The notes under the pieces were generated by a model. It saw nothing but the letters and a program-made list of their open reading frames with translations. It had not been told where the DNA came from and ran no database searches. A program made the translations under genes and the position numbers. A DNA stretch of 64,000 nucleotides from NCBI GenBank assembly GCA_014904845.1, contig MU119335.1, forward strand, positions 62,001 to 126,000, in the 5' to 3' direction. Of the stretch, positions 12,708 to 25,631 are shown piece after piece (the first letter of the stretch is position 1; each line of letters opens with the position of its first letter). The DNA comes from Acephala macrosclerotiorum. Taxonomy: Eukaryota; Ascomycota; Leotiomycetes; Helotiales; Mollisiaceae.

Positions 12708-13728
12708 TTAGAGGTACTTGCTGAAGTAGGCAGCTAATTGGTTGTATCTGAATGTTCATCAGTCACATGAATTTTCAAGAAGAATGAACAAACTCACCCT
12801 CTCTCATACTCCTTTAAGTTCTCAGCCTCGTGTAACTTGGCTCTTGCTCCCACTATAGATCGTTAACATGCGTGACATTCGTAGATATCAAATACACGAG
12901 CCAAGGAGAAAAGGTACTTACTCCATCCGTGGTGCATAGTTCCGTAGTATTCAACCACACCTGGCTTGCCCTCACCGACTAGAACCTCGTGGTACTGATC
13001 AACGACCTTCTTGTCCTCGCCATTCGAAGCGAGAACAATGTGAGGAATGTTGAGCTTCTTGGCATCTTCGACATCAAGTCGTCTTCGAAGAATCAGCAGC
13101 GTGCTCTCACTCACTTCCACGAATTGACTCACCCAGGATGAACCTGACCAGAAACCTTGAAACTCGTTCCCGGTCCCGAAGCCAATACCGCAATCTACAC
13201 TTCCAAATCAGCAACAAACACTCCTCTTCTTATCCTCATTCCATGTTCGAACTCACCTTCCCACCCCAACACAACCCAAAAGCACCCCAACTCTCAACAC
13301 CCTTATACTCCCCCTTCGCAACCTCCAAAAAATCCGTCAACTTCTTAACATTCTCATCCAATGCAATAATCTTAAAGAAAGCAGCCTTTTCCTCAGAAGG
13401 TTCCTGAGTCGTGAACCATTCCTCTTTCGCTACTTGCCCTTTGAGAAAGTCTGGGACGAAGACGATTGCTCCGACTGCGGCGGCAAGGAGGTCGGCTCCT
13501 TGGAGGGTTTGAGAGGCAAGACCGAAGACATCGTAGATATCAATTATGGCTATTGTGGAGGTGGAGGGGCCGGTAACGTCTGGGTTGTGGTGAGTTGGGG
13601 GTGCGGATGGGAAAGGAGGGGAGGGGGGAGGTACAGGTTTTGAGTCCGCTAAGTTCTTTCCATTCGCCTTTAGTTTTGTAGTCGTTGACCACGACGGGCG
13701 GGATGGTTTGGCAGGCTTCGCAAGTCAT
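12708..13728 (-). CDS. Dienelactone hydrolase family protein
   Basis: Alpha/beta hydrolase of the dienelactone hydrolase (DLH) family, which opens lactone rings in aromatic catabolism; many fungal members have unknown substrates. Six exons on the minus strand, 13728-13635, 13579-13257, 13194-13133, 13082-12922, 12852-12798 and 12747-12708, join in frame to 244 residues, the usual DLH length. The protein starts MTCEACQTIPP, a typical fungal DLH start, continues with DIYDVFGLASQTLQGADLL, and carries the nucleophile motif GLCWGGK (Cys about 135), HIVLASNGEDKK and the histidine motif GTMHHGWMGARA. Five introns of 50-69 bp all have GT-AG ends. Cytosolic, no signal peptide. Family call is firm; the true substrate is not known. 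Confidence 0.92.
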
Positions 13729-14848
13729 TTTCGCGTTTAATTTTGATATGTCGGTTCTGTTATTAAGGCTAAAGTTAGAGCAGTTCACGTGGTTATCACG
13801 AGGTAAAATGGCTTGAAAGAAGGCACGAATTTGAGAACAAAATTGCTGATGGAAAGAGGTTCTTTGAAGCCGAGCTAACCTTCAATATATATATTTCCCT
13901 CAAATTATCTATATTAAAAAGATTCATCGAAGACAGCAAAGAATGCCCCTCTCGGGGCGCTCTCGCTCGGGCTTAAGCTAATTAAAATCCGTATCGGCAC
14001 TAAATTGCGATGTCTATCCTTCAAACATCTTTCTGCAACATTCCGGTCTCGGTATCCACAATGCTTAGGGCCTGCTTGCATGTCAAGTAACCAATGGTAG
14101 ATGTCCTTGGTGTTGAGTGATTGGTGGGAGAAGTCGACATGTCAAGCCTTGCTTGTGCGACGACGTCTTGCCTTTCGGACTTGGCTTGGAAACCCGCCCG
14201 TATTCGCATTTGATGCGAGCTCACACATCACACGTCCTTTCCCTCGTTTCTTGCCTCTTGCTTTGAGGATCGGGGAATTGTATGTCCCTACCCGATCCAT
14301 TCGAAACGACGAGAATATTCCAACCTTCATCAGACTTCACATCAAGGGCTGTGGCAGCCTCAGGAGGAACGGGTTTCATAATGTCTCCTCATGAGTAGGG
14401 AAATCGGTGCGACCCATCAGAGAGGGTGACACTTTCAGCATTCGAACAACTACTTCCCACTGCTTTTTTGTATTGTGTTTTTGAGAAAGTCTGAAGCAGC
14501 ACCCTCGCCAACCCAGCTGGAGGCGAGCGCTTTGCGAACGAGAAATATGGCTCCTAAAAGGGAAGTTGTTGAAGACTGCGGAAACTGCGAATCGTTCTTT
14601 GCTTCAATGCGCCGGTACAATTTTGGCGAGGCTAGATTGAGAAGGGGAGAGTGAGAGGTGGTTGCGGTTTCCTAATTCAATTGTTTACACCAAAGCCCTC
14701 TTTACCTTCCTCACGAAACCTCTCTTCGAATCTGCATTTCTTCTTTCAACATCAACAACAGAATCACCCGCCGATCATTTGGCTTTTGCTCTTAGCATCA
14801 ACATTGTAGACCAAGTATCGATCACTCAACTCAAAACATACATTCAAA
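13729..14848. other. Divergent intergenic region
   Basis: Lies between dienelactone hydrolase (-) and the lipase (+) and so holds both promoters. A GTTCACGTGGTTATC E-box is at about 13783. The short frames at 14021-14394 have no domains. A pyrimidine-rich leader precedes the lipase ATG from about 14690. Confidence 0.4.
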
Positions 14849-16532
14849 ATGGCATCCGTAAGGATTGCTGGCAACACCGATGTCGACAACAAGTTTCTTC
14901 GACGTGCCCTGTCTTTCATGCGAGACAAATTATCAGCACAAGACGTCCCCGCAGCACCAGCCACCCCTTCAGCAGAAGACACGCCTGCAGCACCAGTCAC
15001 CTCTTCAGCACAAGACGCCCCTGCAGCACCAGTCATCCCTGCAGCGCAAGTCCCCGTACCCGTCAGGTCCAAGTTTCGACGCATCATCTCTTTTGGGAAA
15101 GGACCTTCTCCACCACAAAACTTATCTGCAGCACCAGGTCCCTCCGCTGTACCTAGTGCTCCCGCGGAGGAGCAAATGAACCTGCCTCCGCTCCCGGAGA
15201 TACTTGATTCCCTGCTACACAAACTAATTGCTAGAGGTAAATTGATCGAGGTCCAACATTCCGCTCTTGAAGCTGACATTGTCCCAGAGAGTCTCAGTGA
15301 CGAGGAAGTTCGTGTTGTAAATCACTTGCAGCGCCGTTGCCATAGATACGCTGAGTATAGAAATTCTGTGCTTGTGTCTGACTGGAAGCCGTGAGTACTC
15401 TATTTCGGAAGCTCGAGTGTCAAACTAACGTATTCCAGTGACCGCGAGGATCTCCAACTGGCGAAACTCGCTGCCAACTGCGCCGAAAGGGTTCACGAAG
15501 GACCGCATGGGGTAGAAAATGCGTTCCATTCAAGTAATGACTACGAACTGGTATTTGAATATGGGTCCAAGATCTTCCGACCACGGCCTTCTCCTGCGGT
15601 TCGAAACCCAGTTAATGAGACACCGGTGGAGGAAACACAAGTTGAAGAGACACTAGTGGCAATGGGATATTTCAAACTCGCGATTATGCGATGCCGTCAG
15701 GACATGGGGAAACTTGTCGTATCAGTAAGAGGCACAACATCACCCATTGAATGGACTGCCGGCGCAGGCGGCAATCTTGCCGATGCGTCCGAGGTGAGTT
15801 CATGAATTCTAGGCCTTGGACTGAGGATGGATGTTGACATCTCTCATAGTTCATTGCTCAGATTCCTGGGTATCCAAAACTTGACATTAAAGCACCCGTA
15901 GAGTTTCTCCAACCTGCCAAGTGGATAGCGGATAGTTTGCTGGATGCTGTTGAAAAGCAGAAAAACCAACTGTCTTGGCCGGTCACCAGTGTTCTATTCA
16001 CGGGCCACTCAGCTGGAGGGGCAGTTGCTGTTCTCCTTTGCTTGTATTTCCAAGGGAACCAATCTTTAGGAGGTAATATCCACTGGCTGTCTGGACATTG
16101 GATAATCGTTTCTTCAAGAAGACCGCACCGCTAACCATGAAGGTAGATATTCCTCTTCATTGCGTCACGTTTGGCGCGCCTCCAATCATCTCATGCCTCA
16201 ACATAGCACTCACAGCTGTTGATAACCATCCAGGAAAGATCTTGGCGTTCGTAAACGATGAAGATTTGGTCGCACGAGCCGATAGAACGTACCTCAAAGA
16301 GATCGAGAAAGCCTACAGTAACAGCGACGCTGCGGCAGCTTCGTTTGACCTCGAGTTTGGAACTCCAGAGCTGTACAATCTCGGAAAGATCGTTACGTTA
16401 TTTAGCCAGAAAAAGAAGGGAGACAGAAACACAATGCCATGCCTGACACCCTCAAACATGCAGAAGCTCTCGTTTGGGGATTTGAGTATGCATGACATGA
16501 AAGTGTACCTTGATCGGATAGGACAATTGTGA
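14849..16532 (+). CDS. Class 3 lipase domain protein
   Basis: A lipase class 3 (fungal triacylglycerol lipase fold) protein, presumably an esterase acting on acylglycerols. Exons 14849-15390, 15439-15793, 15850-16072 and 16147-16532 join in frame to 501 residues. The nucleophile elbow is TGHSAGGAVA with Ser at about 353; candidate acid NDEDLVAR and candidate histidine SMHDMKVYL complete a triad. The N-terminal 110 residues are low-complexity with Ala/Pro/Ser repeats (around DAPAAPV) and basic SKFRRIISF. There is no signal peptide, so unlike secreted fungal lipases this one is probably intracellular. Intron 3 uses GTAATA and a GGTAG acceptor, chosen because it keeps frame and gives SLGDIPLHCVTFGAPP. 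Confidence 0.87.
15100..15175 (+). other. Ala/Pro-rich linker end of lipase N-terminus
   Basis: This is the 3' part of the low-complexity coding stretch that begins at about 14945. It is built of imperfect tandem copies of a 30-base unit around GACGCCCCTGCAGCACCAG, giving Ala-Pro-rich repeats before the conserved lipase part. Confidence 0.45.
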
Positions 16533-17436
16533 GCGCTTCAAACCTCCAGGCCAACAAGGACTTGAGTTTCAACACCGTCTGAGCACCAATGAGGTTCGGA
16601 CGACTTGCAGAGGAGTATGGAATGGTACGTGGACGATACGAATGACATTATAGCTTAACCAGTAGAGCATTAAAAGGGAAAAGGAGAGGAATACAGAATT
16701 AGCATGCTTGTTTGCTTCGAGAAAGAAGTCCAGAGAATTCGTTATGCGCCGCAAGGTTGAACATCCTTCAGTGTGTCATTTGAGTGTGACTTCGCTAAAC
16801 CACGCTCACCATCCTGCAGAGCGAAAGTGGAAACACATGCAAGAGACTGTCAACAACAGAAGTGTTCTGCTGTGGGAGTTCAATTTGAGATTTGTTTGTT
16901 TATGTCTTTCCATTTGCCAGCTGAATCGCAGTGGCGTTTAGAAACAGGATATTTCACTTGAAGTCCATCCTCTCGAGAGCGGTCCGAATGTTGATGGAGA
17001 ATTCGTCTGGATCTAGGGGGATGTTGGTTGAGTCCGGAGATCAATGAGGAGAAGGAAGATAGAAAGAAGTCAGTTTCACGGGTACGCGTCGCCTTCAACT
17101 TGAAGTTCAATTCCCGATCGCCTTGCACGAGATTTTTGAAGGCAGAAAATCTGAAAGGCAGAACATTTCATCTGATCTCTCGTTCGATCAGCTTAGTTGA
17201 TTCAGAGGGGAAGGGACGCCAGCCTCGTTTATGTTGTATCTATTGAAGCTCGTCGCCTTCACCCTCAAGCACAATTTCTTCGCAGCCGAAATCTCCGCAC
17301 ACGTCAACGACCGAACCAAATTCTCTCAAGAACTTCCTACTGGGTTCTTTGGTAGGTAAGAGTCGAGCGTTTTCAGTATCCTTTCTTCCTCGCGCTCATA
17401 AAAGCTAACCTCTTTGCGCTCAAGAATTCACCAAAA
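16533..17436. other. Intergenic, no gene seen
   Basis: Lipase 3' region followed by the promoter of the 2EXR gene. Frames here are short and lack domains. Confidence 0.4.
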
Positions 17437-18262
17437 ATGGCACGCGGCAAAAAGCGCAAGCCTAGAAAGAACCGTGGGCCCAAAGACTTTCGAATGTTTC
17501 CCGAACTACCCATCGAGTTGCGACTACGCATCTGGGAGATGAGCATACCCGACCCGCAGTTAATCGCCATAGGATGCGAATTCGGCTACGATAGTCATAG
17601 CATGCAACGGCGCCGAACGAAAGACTGTGCAGCCTTCTATAAGATACCAGCCTTACTACACACAAACAAAGAGAGTCGAAGTGTCGCAGAGAGTGTCTAT
17701 CGGGAGGAGTTTGCGGATAGACTTGGAGGAAACGGCATCTGGATGGATATCAGCAAGGACATCCTCTGCTTCAGACGTGTCCTGGCTTGCGACATCTTCT
17801 TTCGAGGCAAGGCAGAGTGTGTGCGCACGGATTCTGACTTTCGATCCAACAAGCCTCTGGTAGAGAGACTTCATGCCTTGGCGTTCGACTTTCTTGCTCC
17901 GAACTTCGAGAAATCTCCGCAAATTCTTACACGGATGGGTAAACCTCAAACGATATACTGTCTGGGAGAGTTCGCCGAAACCGCGTCGCACCAAGGAAAA
18001 TGGGTGGAAGGTGAAATTGATAAGGGTTGGCAAGACAATTCAGCATGGCTCAAGATCTTCAAGTACCAGAAGCCGAAGGTCGTGAGCATGACGAGCGAGC
18101 AAATGAGAACTTGGCTTGTAAGTGAAATGATCCGAGCTACGAGGACACTGAGCTGATTGTGCAAAGGCAGAGTCGAGTCCTCCTACTACGAAGCCGAAAC
18201 GGATCAAACCAAATCTCGCAAAGGCTTTCCTTGCAAGAGCTTCCTTCCAGCGAATGATTTGA
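17437..18262 (+). CDS. 2EXR domain protein
   Basis: Small fungal protein with a 2EXR domain, a family expanded in plant-associated ascomycetes and of unknown molecular role. The N-terminus is very basic (KKRKPRKNRG), a possible nuclear signal, followed by the diagnostic FPELPIELRLRIWEMS and later LLHTNKESRS. The unspliced frame ends at 18156 (239 aa). A GTAAGT at 18118 and a CTGAT branch site followed by AAAG at 18166 would give an intron joining 17437-18117 to 18167-18262, for 258 residues ending in a basic tail; I prefer this model. No frameshifts or stops. Confidence 0.8.
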
Positions 18263-20053
18263 TATCGGCGGACATGTGAAACGAGGAAATTTGGATGATG
18301 GGAAAATAGTTCTCTTGCCAGAATTTGGGCAATGAGATGTTGAAGCGGGTAATACTAGCCTTGGTGATTGGGGTCAGACTCGACGACCCTGCATGATGCG
18401 CGATGGGTGGATGGTAATGAGTAATTAGTCAATGGATAAAGGAACAGCAACGAATACAGAGTTGATTTGAGCAGAATGGGGCCCACTCTAAGGTTGGGTC
18501 TGCTTCACACTTTTGGACGTTCGGGTGAAAGATGCGGAGCTTGACATGACAACGAAAAAGATCTTGACTGCAAGTTCTTATTGCTCAATTCTTTGGAACT
18601 CCAGTCGACAGGCTGATTCGAGCGTACGAAATGGTCTTTCTAAGCACTTTCTGCAGCTTCGTACCTGATTTTGCCGCGAGATGACAGCTACTTGATAGCC
18701 CCTTACTATAATGCAACAATCAGCTTTAGTATGACTCTGATCTTTCCAGAACTCGACCGAATGTCAAGATATCGTAACACTCAGATAGTGATTCACGGAA
18801 GAAAGCTTCATCTGGCCAAAAGAAGTCGCATCCTCGTACCTGCATGGCAGAGAAACGTACAGAAGACGTACAACATTTAGTACTCGCCGTAGTCCAAATA
18901 AATGATGCAGCAATTCGGGATCCGTGTATTCGATTATTGCAAGAGCTCGCTGAGTTGGAAAGGTCCTGATGATCATCAGTCTTATTCACTTCTACCGATC
19001 TCAGGCTTGTGTATGGCAGGACGGACCGGATGCCCAATACTACCCACAGGCCGAAATAAATGCTAATCGTGAGGTGATTGTGGCCGTGTTACTAAGGGGT
19101 AGTGAGACCAATCATCTCTCCACGATTTACGGTATTTTGTTATATCTAGTTAAATACTGGCCTGTGCCTATTAACATTTATTATGGCTTGTAGAGAGTAC
19201 TCCCCGTCCCATGGTACAGCAGCCTCGGATTCGGGTTCCCGTTCCATGTTTCTAGGCATCGGTGCCCGGTTCATATATCCGTGTCCCGACTCTGGGCCTC
19301 TGTCAGTTGAGACATGGGACCACATAGCGGTGCCACCGGCCGCATTAAGGGGGTGGGGTGCCCCCCCCCCCCCCTATTTTGTATATAAAGGCCTTCTGTA
19401 GCCCTTTTCACCACCAATGCAGTCTTTACCAAGCAACTGACAGCCTCCTCCTCCCCATATATATTGCGTGGAAGCTCGCTAAGTCACCCCGTTTCCACGA
19501 CATCGAGAACGGTATGTGCACGCCTGCCCTTCACACAGCCGGGCTAGGCAGGGCAGGCTCTCTAAACCTTTTTTGGTATGATCATATTCTATTACCTTCT
19601 TCTTCAAGACTTGCGCGTACTTCCGGCCTCTGTATTGCGTTGACCGCTTCTAACACTCGCCACACCATCATTACTGAAACAGTCGTATCAGTTGAGAGGG
19701 CAAAAGGAGTGGTATTGTGATGTCTAATCTGCCCATCCAACTAAGTGGGAATGTTCCCTTAATAAAGTAAATTCACTAGTGCATCTAGTCCGGCTGAGAC
19801 AACCCATATGAGCTGGTTCTCGATCGAGCGTGAGACCTCATTCCCATATCGAACATTGTATCAGTGCATTCTCCACCAATATCACCTGAATACGAGGTCT
19901 CAACTGACAAGTCTACTTTGATTGTTCAATGATCCCGGCCTCTGACCCGTTGCTGCATCCTTCTTCTCCGGAGGAAAGCATTTCCCTCCAATTATACTTC
20001 CTGTCCTAGTCGGTGTGTTCTCAGCCTCGTCAGTGGTCAGCTTCGTAAGAGCT
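18263..20053. other. Gene-poor stretch with possible LTR-like remnant
   Basis: No gene supported. A run of 14 C at about 19360, a TATATAAAGG at 19382 and an AATAAA at about 19760 look like a promoter-to-polyadenylation unit. The 13-mer TGTCAGTTGAGAC at about 19302 recurs in reverse orientation at about 19895. This may be a decayed solo LTR or a non-autonomous element, but no duplicated target was found. Confidence 0.3.
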
Positions 20054-20496
20054 AGGGCCACCAAACACGGCCCACCCCACCATTTTACACTAAAACACCC
20101 CTTTTGCGTCTATTTATATCTCCACAACGCGTTAATTTAAGTTAATAAAAGCTTCTTATATTCTTAATCTTTACTAGATACATTTTTTGTAAGATTCAGA
20201 AATTAAATTAAATGTAAAATGCAAAAGTTGTATGTAGTTAATTATAAAAGAGAAGTAAAATCGCTTAATTTACATATAAATTTATGAAAATTTTTAATAT
20301 TTCTCACTTTACTTATATATAAAACTTGCAATTTAAGATACTAATTTTAGAAATTTTAATATAATTAAATTTAAATAAATCTTAATCCAATTTTTCAATT
20401 TTATAAAATTTGATTAAAAATATAGCGAGTTATTAAGTTATAAAAAGTGTAACTTTTGGTGTAAAATGAGAGGGTGGGCCGTGTCTGGTGGCCTCA
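20054..20496. mobile_element. AT-rich MITE-like element
   Basis: About 440 bp with terminal inverted repeats. The left arm starts GGCCACCAAACACGGCCCAC near 20056 and continues to CATTTTACAC; the right arm, read inward from about 20493, starts GGCCACCAGACACGGCCCAC and continues to CATTTTACACC. The arms match over about 38 bases with few mismatches. The interior (about 20130-20450) is extremely AT-rich and has no coding capacity, as expected for a non-autonomous element worn down by C-to-T change. I found no clear target duplication. Confidence 0.75.
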
Positions 20497-20990
20497 GCCC
20501 TTACTTCACTCAGCCTATCTGAGCACTACAGTATATCTGAACTGGAATTCTTCTGCACGATCCACTTGCCACGTAATCTACTTTATGGTACTTTGAATTT
20601 TTCAAGTTAGGTGCTGTAGTACAGCTGCTTTTTCGCAGAAGAGTCCCAAGGTTACACAAGCAGCGCCCAGACGTGATGGAACACTCATGAGGTGGTGGCT
20701 GTGGCTGAGCTGCAGCCTTCTCAACTTTAGAACATCCCGGGGTTAAGGAAGGGCGTGCATCTTGCCTTCGATTTTCTTTGGGCAGCAAACTCTTGCTTGC
20801 TAAGCGACTAGTCCCTCAGCCTTACTCAGGAAAAACGAGATTGCTGCATTATATCTCAAGGCAACCCCGGTGTTTCCAAGTAGGAGTGCTATCCATGACA
20901 ATTCACGAAGACTTCGCATTTGTTCAACGTCTTGAAAGGAAATTACTTCAGAAATTTTGAGCTTGCTGTTGCAGTCCTCGTAGGACAGTT
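20497..20990. other. Upstream region of the HET gene
   Basis: No gene supported. Short frames on both strands lack domains. This region carries the HET promoter. Confidence 0.35.
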
Positions 20991-23939
20991 ATGTCTGGGT
21001 CTTTATGTGAACGGTGCACCGCTTTTCAGCGATGGCCTGCCTCTACGGTCGAAAAATGGTATCGCTCAGCCAAATTCAACCACTGGGCGACCGGGACTCT
21101 TCTGGAGGCCTCTGCTTCCAAGAAGTGTCACTTCTGCATGCTGATACGGCAAGCTCTACTGAAGAGTGAGCGGCCAGATGACGAGACAAATCTACCGGAC
21201 CGACAAATCTACCTGTCCTTTGCTCCAGCAGATCTCGCGGGAGGAGGTCTCCGAATCGAGATTAAGATGAAGCCCGAAAGTCTGGAAGCAGCTGGGAGAC
21301 CCAAATTCAACGCTGATCTAAATCTACCGGTCAACATAGTATCGGGCCCTGCAAAGGAGCGGTCGATGGAAGTCGCTAAGAGCTTGGGTAGCATGGGAGT
21401 CGAGCAATTCTGGATCGTAGATTATGATGGGGAGTATGAGTATTATCGAGGGATGACTGAAGTTTCCTCTGCAGAATTCTGGTCAATCGTCAATCCGTAT
21501 CATTCTGCGAGTATTGGCATCTACCCAATGGCAGGTATGTAGAAGTCCTCATGCCCTTGGAATATTCAATTTTAAAAGACTCATAGAAGGGGTTTCCTCC
21601 GTTCTAAAGATCTGCTCAACTCTTCGCGATGATACGACTTCCTCTCCAGCTGCTTTCCACCTTGCGAAAAGCTGGCTCACAACATGTTTGCAGACACACC
21701 TTATATGCAAATGGTTTGCGCCTCTGCTCTGCGAATTGCCTAGAAGAGTTGTTGATGTAGGACCTGCCGATGGGTCGATTCTTCCACGACTTCATGAATC
21801 AAGCCCTGGCCAAAAAGGGTTCTATGTTACCTTGAGTCACAGTTGTGAGTATCCCATTCTCAAACAAATATTCTCCTTCCTGTTTCTCAACGCGCGAAAC
21901 GCACGGTTGCTTCCGTCATTATCCTATCATTCGTGGTACAATTTTCTTTAATTATTAATTGAGATATGTACTGACATCCAATTGATGATTATCAGGGGGC
22001 ACTTCCAACGTCTGCAAAACAAAGAATGACAATCTGGAGAACATGAAACGTAAGATACCTTGGGACGAAATATCACAAACCTTCAAGGACGCCATTCATA
22101 TTACAAGACAATTTGCATTCCGGTTTCTCTGGATCGATTCCCTATGTATCGTGCAAGACGACGCCGAAGACTGGGCATCACAAGCGCCAATGATGGGAAC
22201 CATCTACCGTCAAGGCATTTTCAACATCGCTGCTGTAGAATCGGACACTCCAGGTTGTTTCCGAGATCGAGAAGGAGCACTCAATCGACCCTGCAAGCTT
22301 GACATTAAAGTCCCAGATCGTTTCCTTCCATCAGATGTATTGGACATCGGCCCCATTCACGCTTGTCCACCAGAGGACCTCGGCGCTCCAGATCGTGCGC
22401 AAGCTTTCCGCGGACCTCTAGATACTCGGGCATGGGTTCTGCAAGAATATATGCTTTCCCGTCGAACGTTAAACTATGGCAAGAACATGATATTCTGGGA
22501 CTGTCTAACAAAAGCAGTGTCAGAGTCAGTTCCAGAAGGTGCAGATACAGGTGACCGGTCAATCAGTGACGACTACAATTTCATCCAAGACTTCAAGAAT
22601 GGGCTCAGTGGTAAGTTGACGGAGTTGGATAACCCGCAAACTAAAGATGGCCAAATCTTTACTCGGGCATGGTTTTTGACTATCGAAGCATATACTCGTC
22701 GCAACATAACGTATGAGACGGATAGGCTTACTGCGTTGGCGGGTTTGGCGACGGAATATCAGAAGACGACAAATGACCTGTATTTGGCGGGACTTTGGAA
22801 ACGCAATCTCCTAGATGGACTATTATGGAGCGTTTGGGCGCGTGGATGTCCGACAGCTGGAAACTCGGCAGCTCAGAAAGGAGATCATGGACCTCCTGGT
22901 CAACGATATAGTAGGTTTCAAGGTAAAGAATCACTCTTTCAACGCATAAATTGGATCTAAACTAAAGCGGTTACTAGCGCCATCATGGTCTTGGGCATCA
23001 GTCTCCGGTTACACGCGATACTTCGAGAAATACGGGCAAGACGAGCGAGTTGGCCAACATTTCATCGCCGAGGTCGTAGAAGCCTCTTGTGAGCCAGCAG
23101 ATCCTGGCATAGTTTCACATTCTTACAAAGGATGCATCACTCTGAAAGGGCAATTACGGAAAGGAATCGGACATTTCGCCAGCCCTTTCGGTGATTTGGA
23201 CTGGAAGATCCAGAAGCAAAGCGATACGGCCTACGAGTTCAGCCACCTTAAAACGCAGGTAGAGAAACTTCGCTCGGTCCCGTTACCAACTCAAACGCGT
23301 CAAAAGGATACCCGTGAGGAGGGAGACCGAGCACGGGAGACAAGGCTCCTTAAAAGTGCACGTGATGTCCAAGCCAACTCTGGAGAAGCGTCAACCTCCA
23401 GGCCTACCCAGACTGCTGTAGATTCCTTTCCACAAACCATAGCTATTTCCCAACCATCTTATGTCAACATGCCACACGAGATGCTCAGCCATTTTGCCTC
23501 GGGAATCGATTTCGACGAACTTCGAACTTCGCTCGACATCCGCGGTGATTCTATCGGAATCAGCTTGAACGCACTTGAAAAATGGGGTAGAACCGCAATC
23601 CAGAACCAGGTTCCCATCGATGACAGATCAATAACTACTGTCGACGGAAAGGATTACGAGACAGCACTATGGCCAGTACATACATTACTTGATCCGGAAA
23701 CGCACCGAACAGTGGGCTTGTGGGCTCCTGATGTTTCGGAAAAGGAGTACATAATACCCACTGCGATGGAAATTTTTTGTCTGGCGATCTCGCGTAGGAA
23801 ACAATATATCTGGTGTTTGGGGTTGGAGCAGGTTAAGGGGAGGGCTGATGAGTACAGACGCGTTGGATTGGCGTACTGGAATGCCAAGGATTGGGAAGAT
23901 CGGATGCCCAAAGCGCCTGTGAGTGTAAAGGTGGTGTAG
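20991..23939 (+). CDS. HET domain (heterokaryon incompatibility) protein
   Basis: A HET-domain protein; members trigger or sense non-self recognition and programmed cell death after hyphal fusion, and many are of unknown function. Exons 20991-21534, 21587-21844, 21996-22922 and 22978-23939 join in frame to 896 residues. Family marks in order: a Cys-rich start (LCERCTAF, CHFCMLIRQ), YVTLSHSWG at about 261-269, the core FRFLWIDSLCIVQDD..DW, GIFNIAAVES, TRAWVLQEYMLSRRTL, TDRLTALAGLA, and APSWSWASVSG created across intron 3. The last ~250 residues are less conserved. All introns are GT-AG. The frame is intact, so the gene looks functional despite the nearby AT-rich element. Confidence 0.92.
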
Positions 23940-25631
23940 ATAAAATTGACATGAAGAACGAAAGGAGGAGTTTGGTAAAAGCTCGAAATAAGGGAATGAA
24001 AGGGAGGTGCGAAGAAGGGGAATTTACAGCAGGCCGAAGGGGAATATCGAACAGTAACCATGCTAGCGACTTGTTTTCTACTTTTCTTTTGCTTATTTTG
24101 ATTGATCTTTACATTGGTAGTCCGATGTCTTCTGAAATTCATTCTTAATCAGGTGGTAATGCTTGAGGTGCTGTTCAAAATCCGAGGGAAGTAGAATCTG
24201 AGGAAACCACGGCATCTTGAAATGGGACACGGGAAATCCACCCTTTTGCATAGATTGGGCTTTCAGCGACAGCTGTATTGGAATTTGGAAAACCATTGAC
24301 CGAAAGTAGCTTGAGCACACTTGCCAGGATTAGTAAGCTTGAGTTCAATTCTGACTATGGTGATTCAGAATCTGGTCCATATAAACCTCGAAACAGTTTT
24401 GATTCAAAGCTTATGTTGGAATATGCGGTTGAGATAGCCCAATTCTCCTGAGTCTATGGTCGTATGTGCCAGACAGAGGCAGTATTTAAAAATATATAGA
24501 AAGGAGCGGAGATTGTTCCAGCGCGAGACTTCCACTTGTGAGATCGGTAGAAGATTTGTATGCATCTGTGCTTTGGTATATGATATATGTAGTATTATTC
24601 GCTCTTCTCTCAGACATTGGTCAATTCGTTTTGGTGTAGGACTGATGTGAAGAGGAAAATATGTGCTTCAGTCACGTGCACCAACTCCTTTTTCTCCTTA
24701 ACCACCCTTCCACACACCGATATGTTTTGCAAGCCAAATTATGAGATATTTTTTAGTGCTTTTAAAAATGCTGCAATCGCAGAACAGAATCATTGGGATG
24801 AATGTTTAGGTGTGGCATTCAGAACTACGTGCACATGTCCACTTGAACTTTGAAGGGATAAATTGGGGCGATAAGAAGATACCTCAGCTCCAGCCTATAT
24901 CGAGTCAAATCGGCTCTGTGTTGCACACCGTAATTCACGCCCAGCTTTTAGCACGAAGCTGTGTCTTGTATGGCGGATGTTTGATGGTGTTCCAGATGTT
25001 ATTGAAATTGTCTGACGAAAATTCAAGAAAGGAACGAAGCGTCTGCCAAGAAGTCGGCGCTCGCTTATATTAGCACTCGGATCCGATGAGGAGAAGTCAA
25101 TTCTCCGAGCCGGATTCTGTAACCTTCGGTCTTAGCATCTCAAGGCAAACACCATAACAACTGAAGGGTGGCAATAAAGCGGACACAACAGAGTTCTCGG
25201 TCCCGAATCAAAGCATAAATCTGAACACGTTCTGACTCACCAAGAGAGGGGAAATTCATGTGCTTGCGACGATAAGTGTAGGGATGATCAGCCACACCGA
25301 CTCCAATTGTGGCGGAAACTGTTTAACTGACTGACATGTGGGACGCGCGGCGGCTACCTCAACCGCCAAACATTGTTTGGTGCCTTTCTTTCTTTCTTTC
25401 CAATCTATTCGGAAACGTTCGATTGACTGCTGCTGCGTAGTCTCTGTTGTCTGAATTGCCCTTGGCGTATTGCGAACGACTGCCTTGCAAGTTGTTGACG
25501 CGTTTCATGCTAGCCTGTTGGCTATATATCTCCTGACCTCTCCCTCTCTCTCTTGTCTTTCCTTCCTCATACTCTTTCATCTTTTCACAAGAAGAATCTA
25601 CTTTCGAACACAAACAGCGACACACGCAATC
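23940..25631. other. Intergenic, Hsp20 promoter at right
   Basis: No gene supported. A TATATATC box is at about 25521, 110 bp before the Hsp20 start, within a region rich in CTTT/CTCT. An AGGGG stress-element-like site is near 25245. The rest is anonymous. Confidence 0.4.

Noticed and set aside
14764..15279. 171-codon minus-strand frame
   Set aside because: Antisense to the repetitive lipase N-terminus; Ala/Gly composition mirrors the repeats.
25405..25425. Heat shock element TTCGGAAACGTTCG upstream of Hsp20
   Set aside because: The spacing between the GAA/TTC blocks does not fit the canonical 2-base gaps, so I did not call it.
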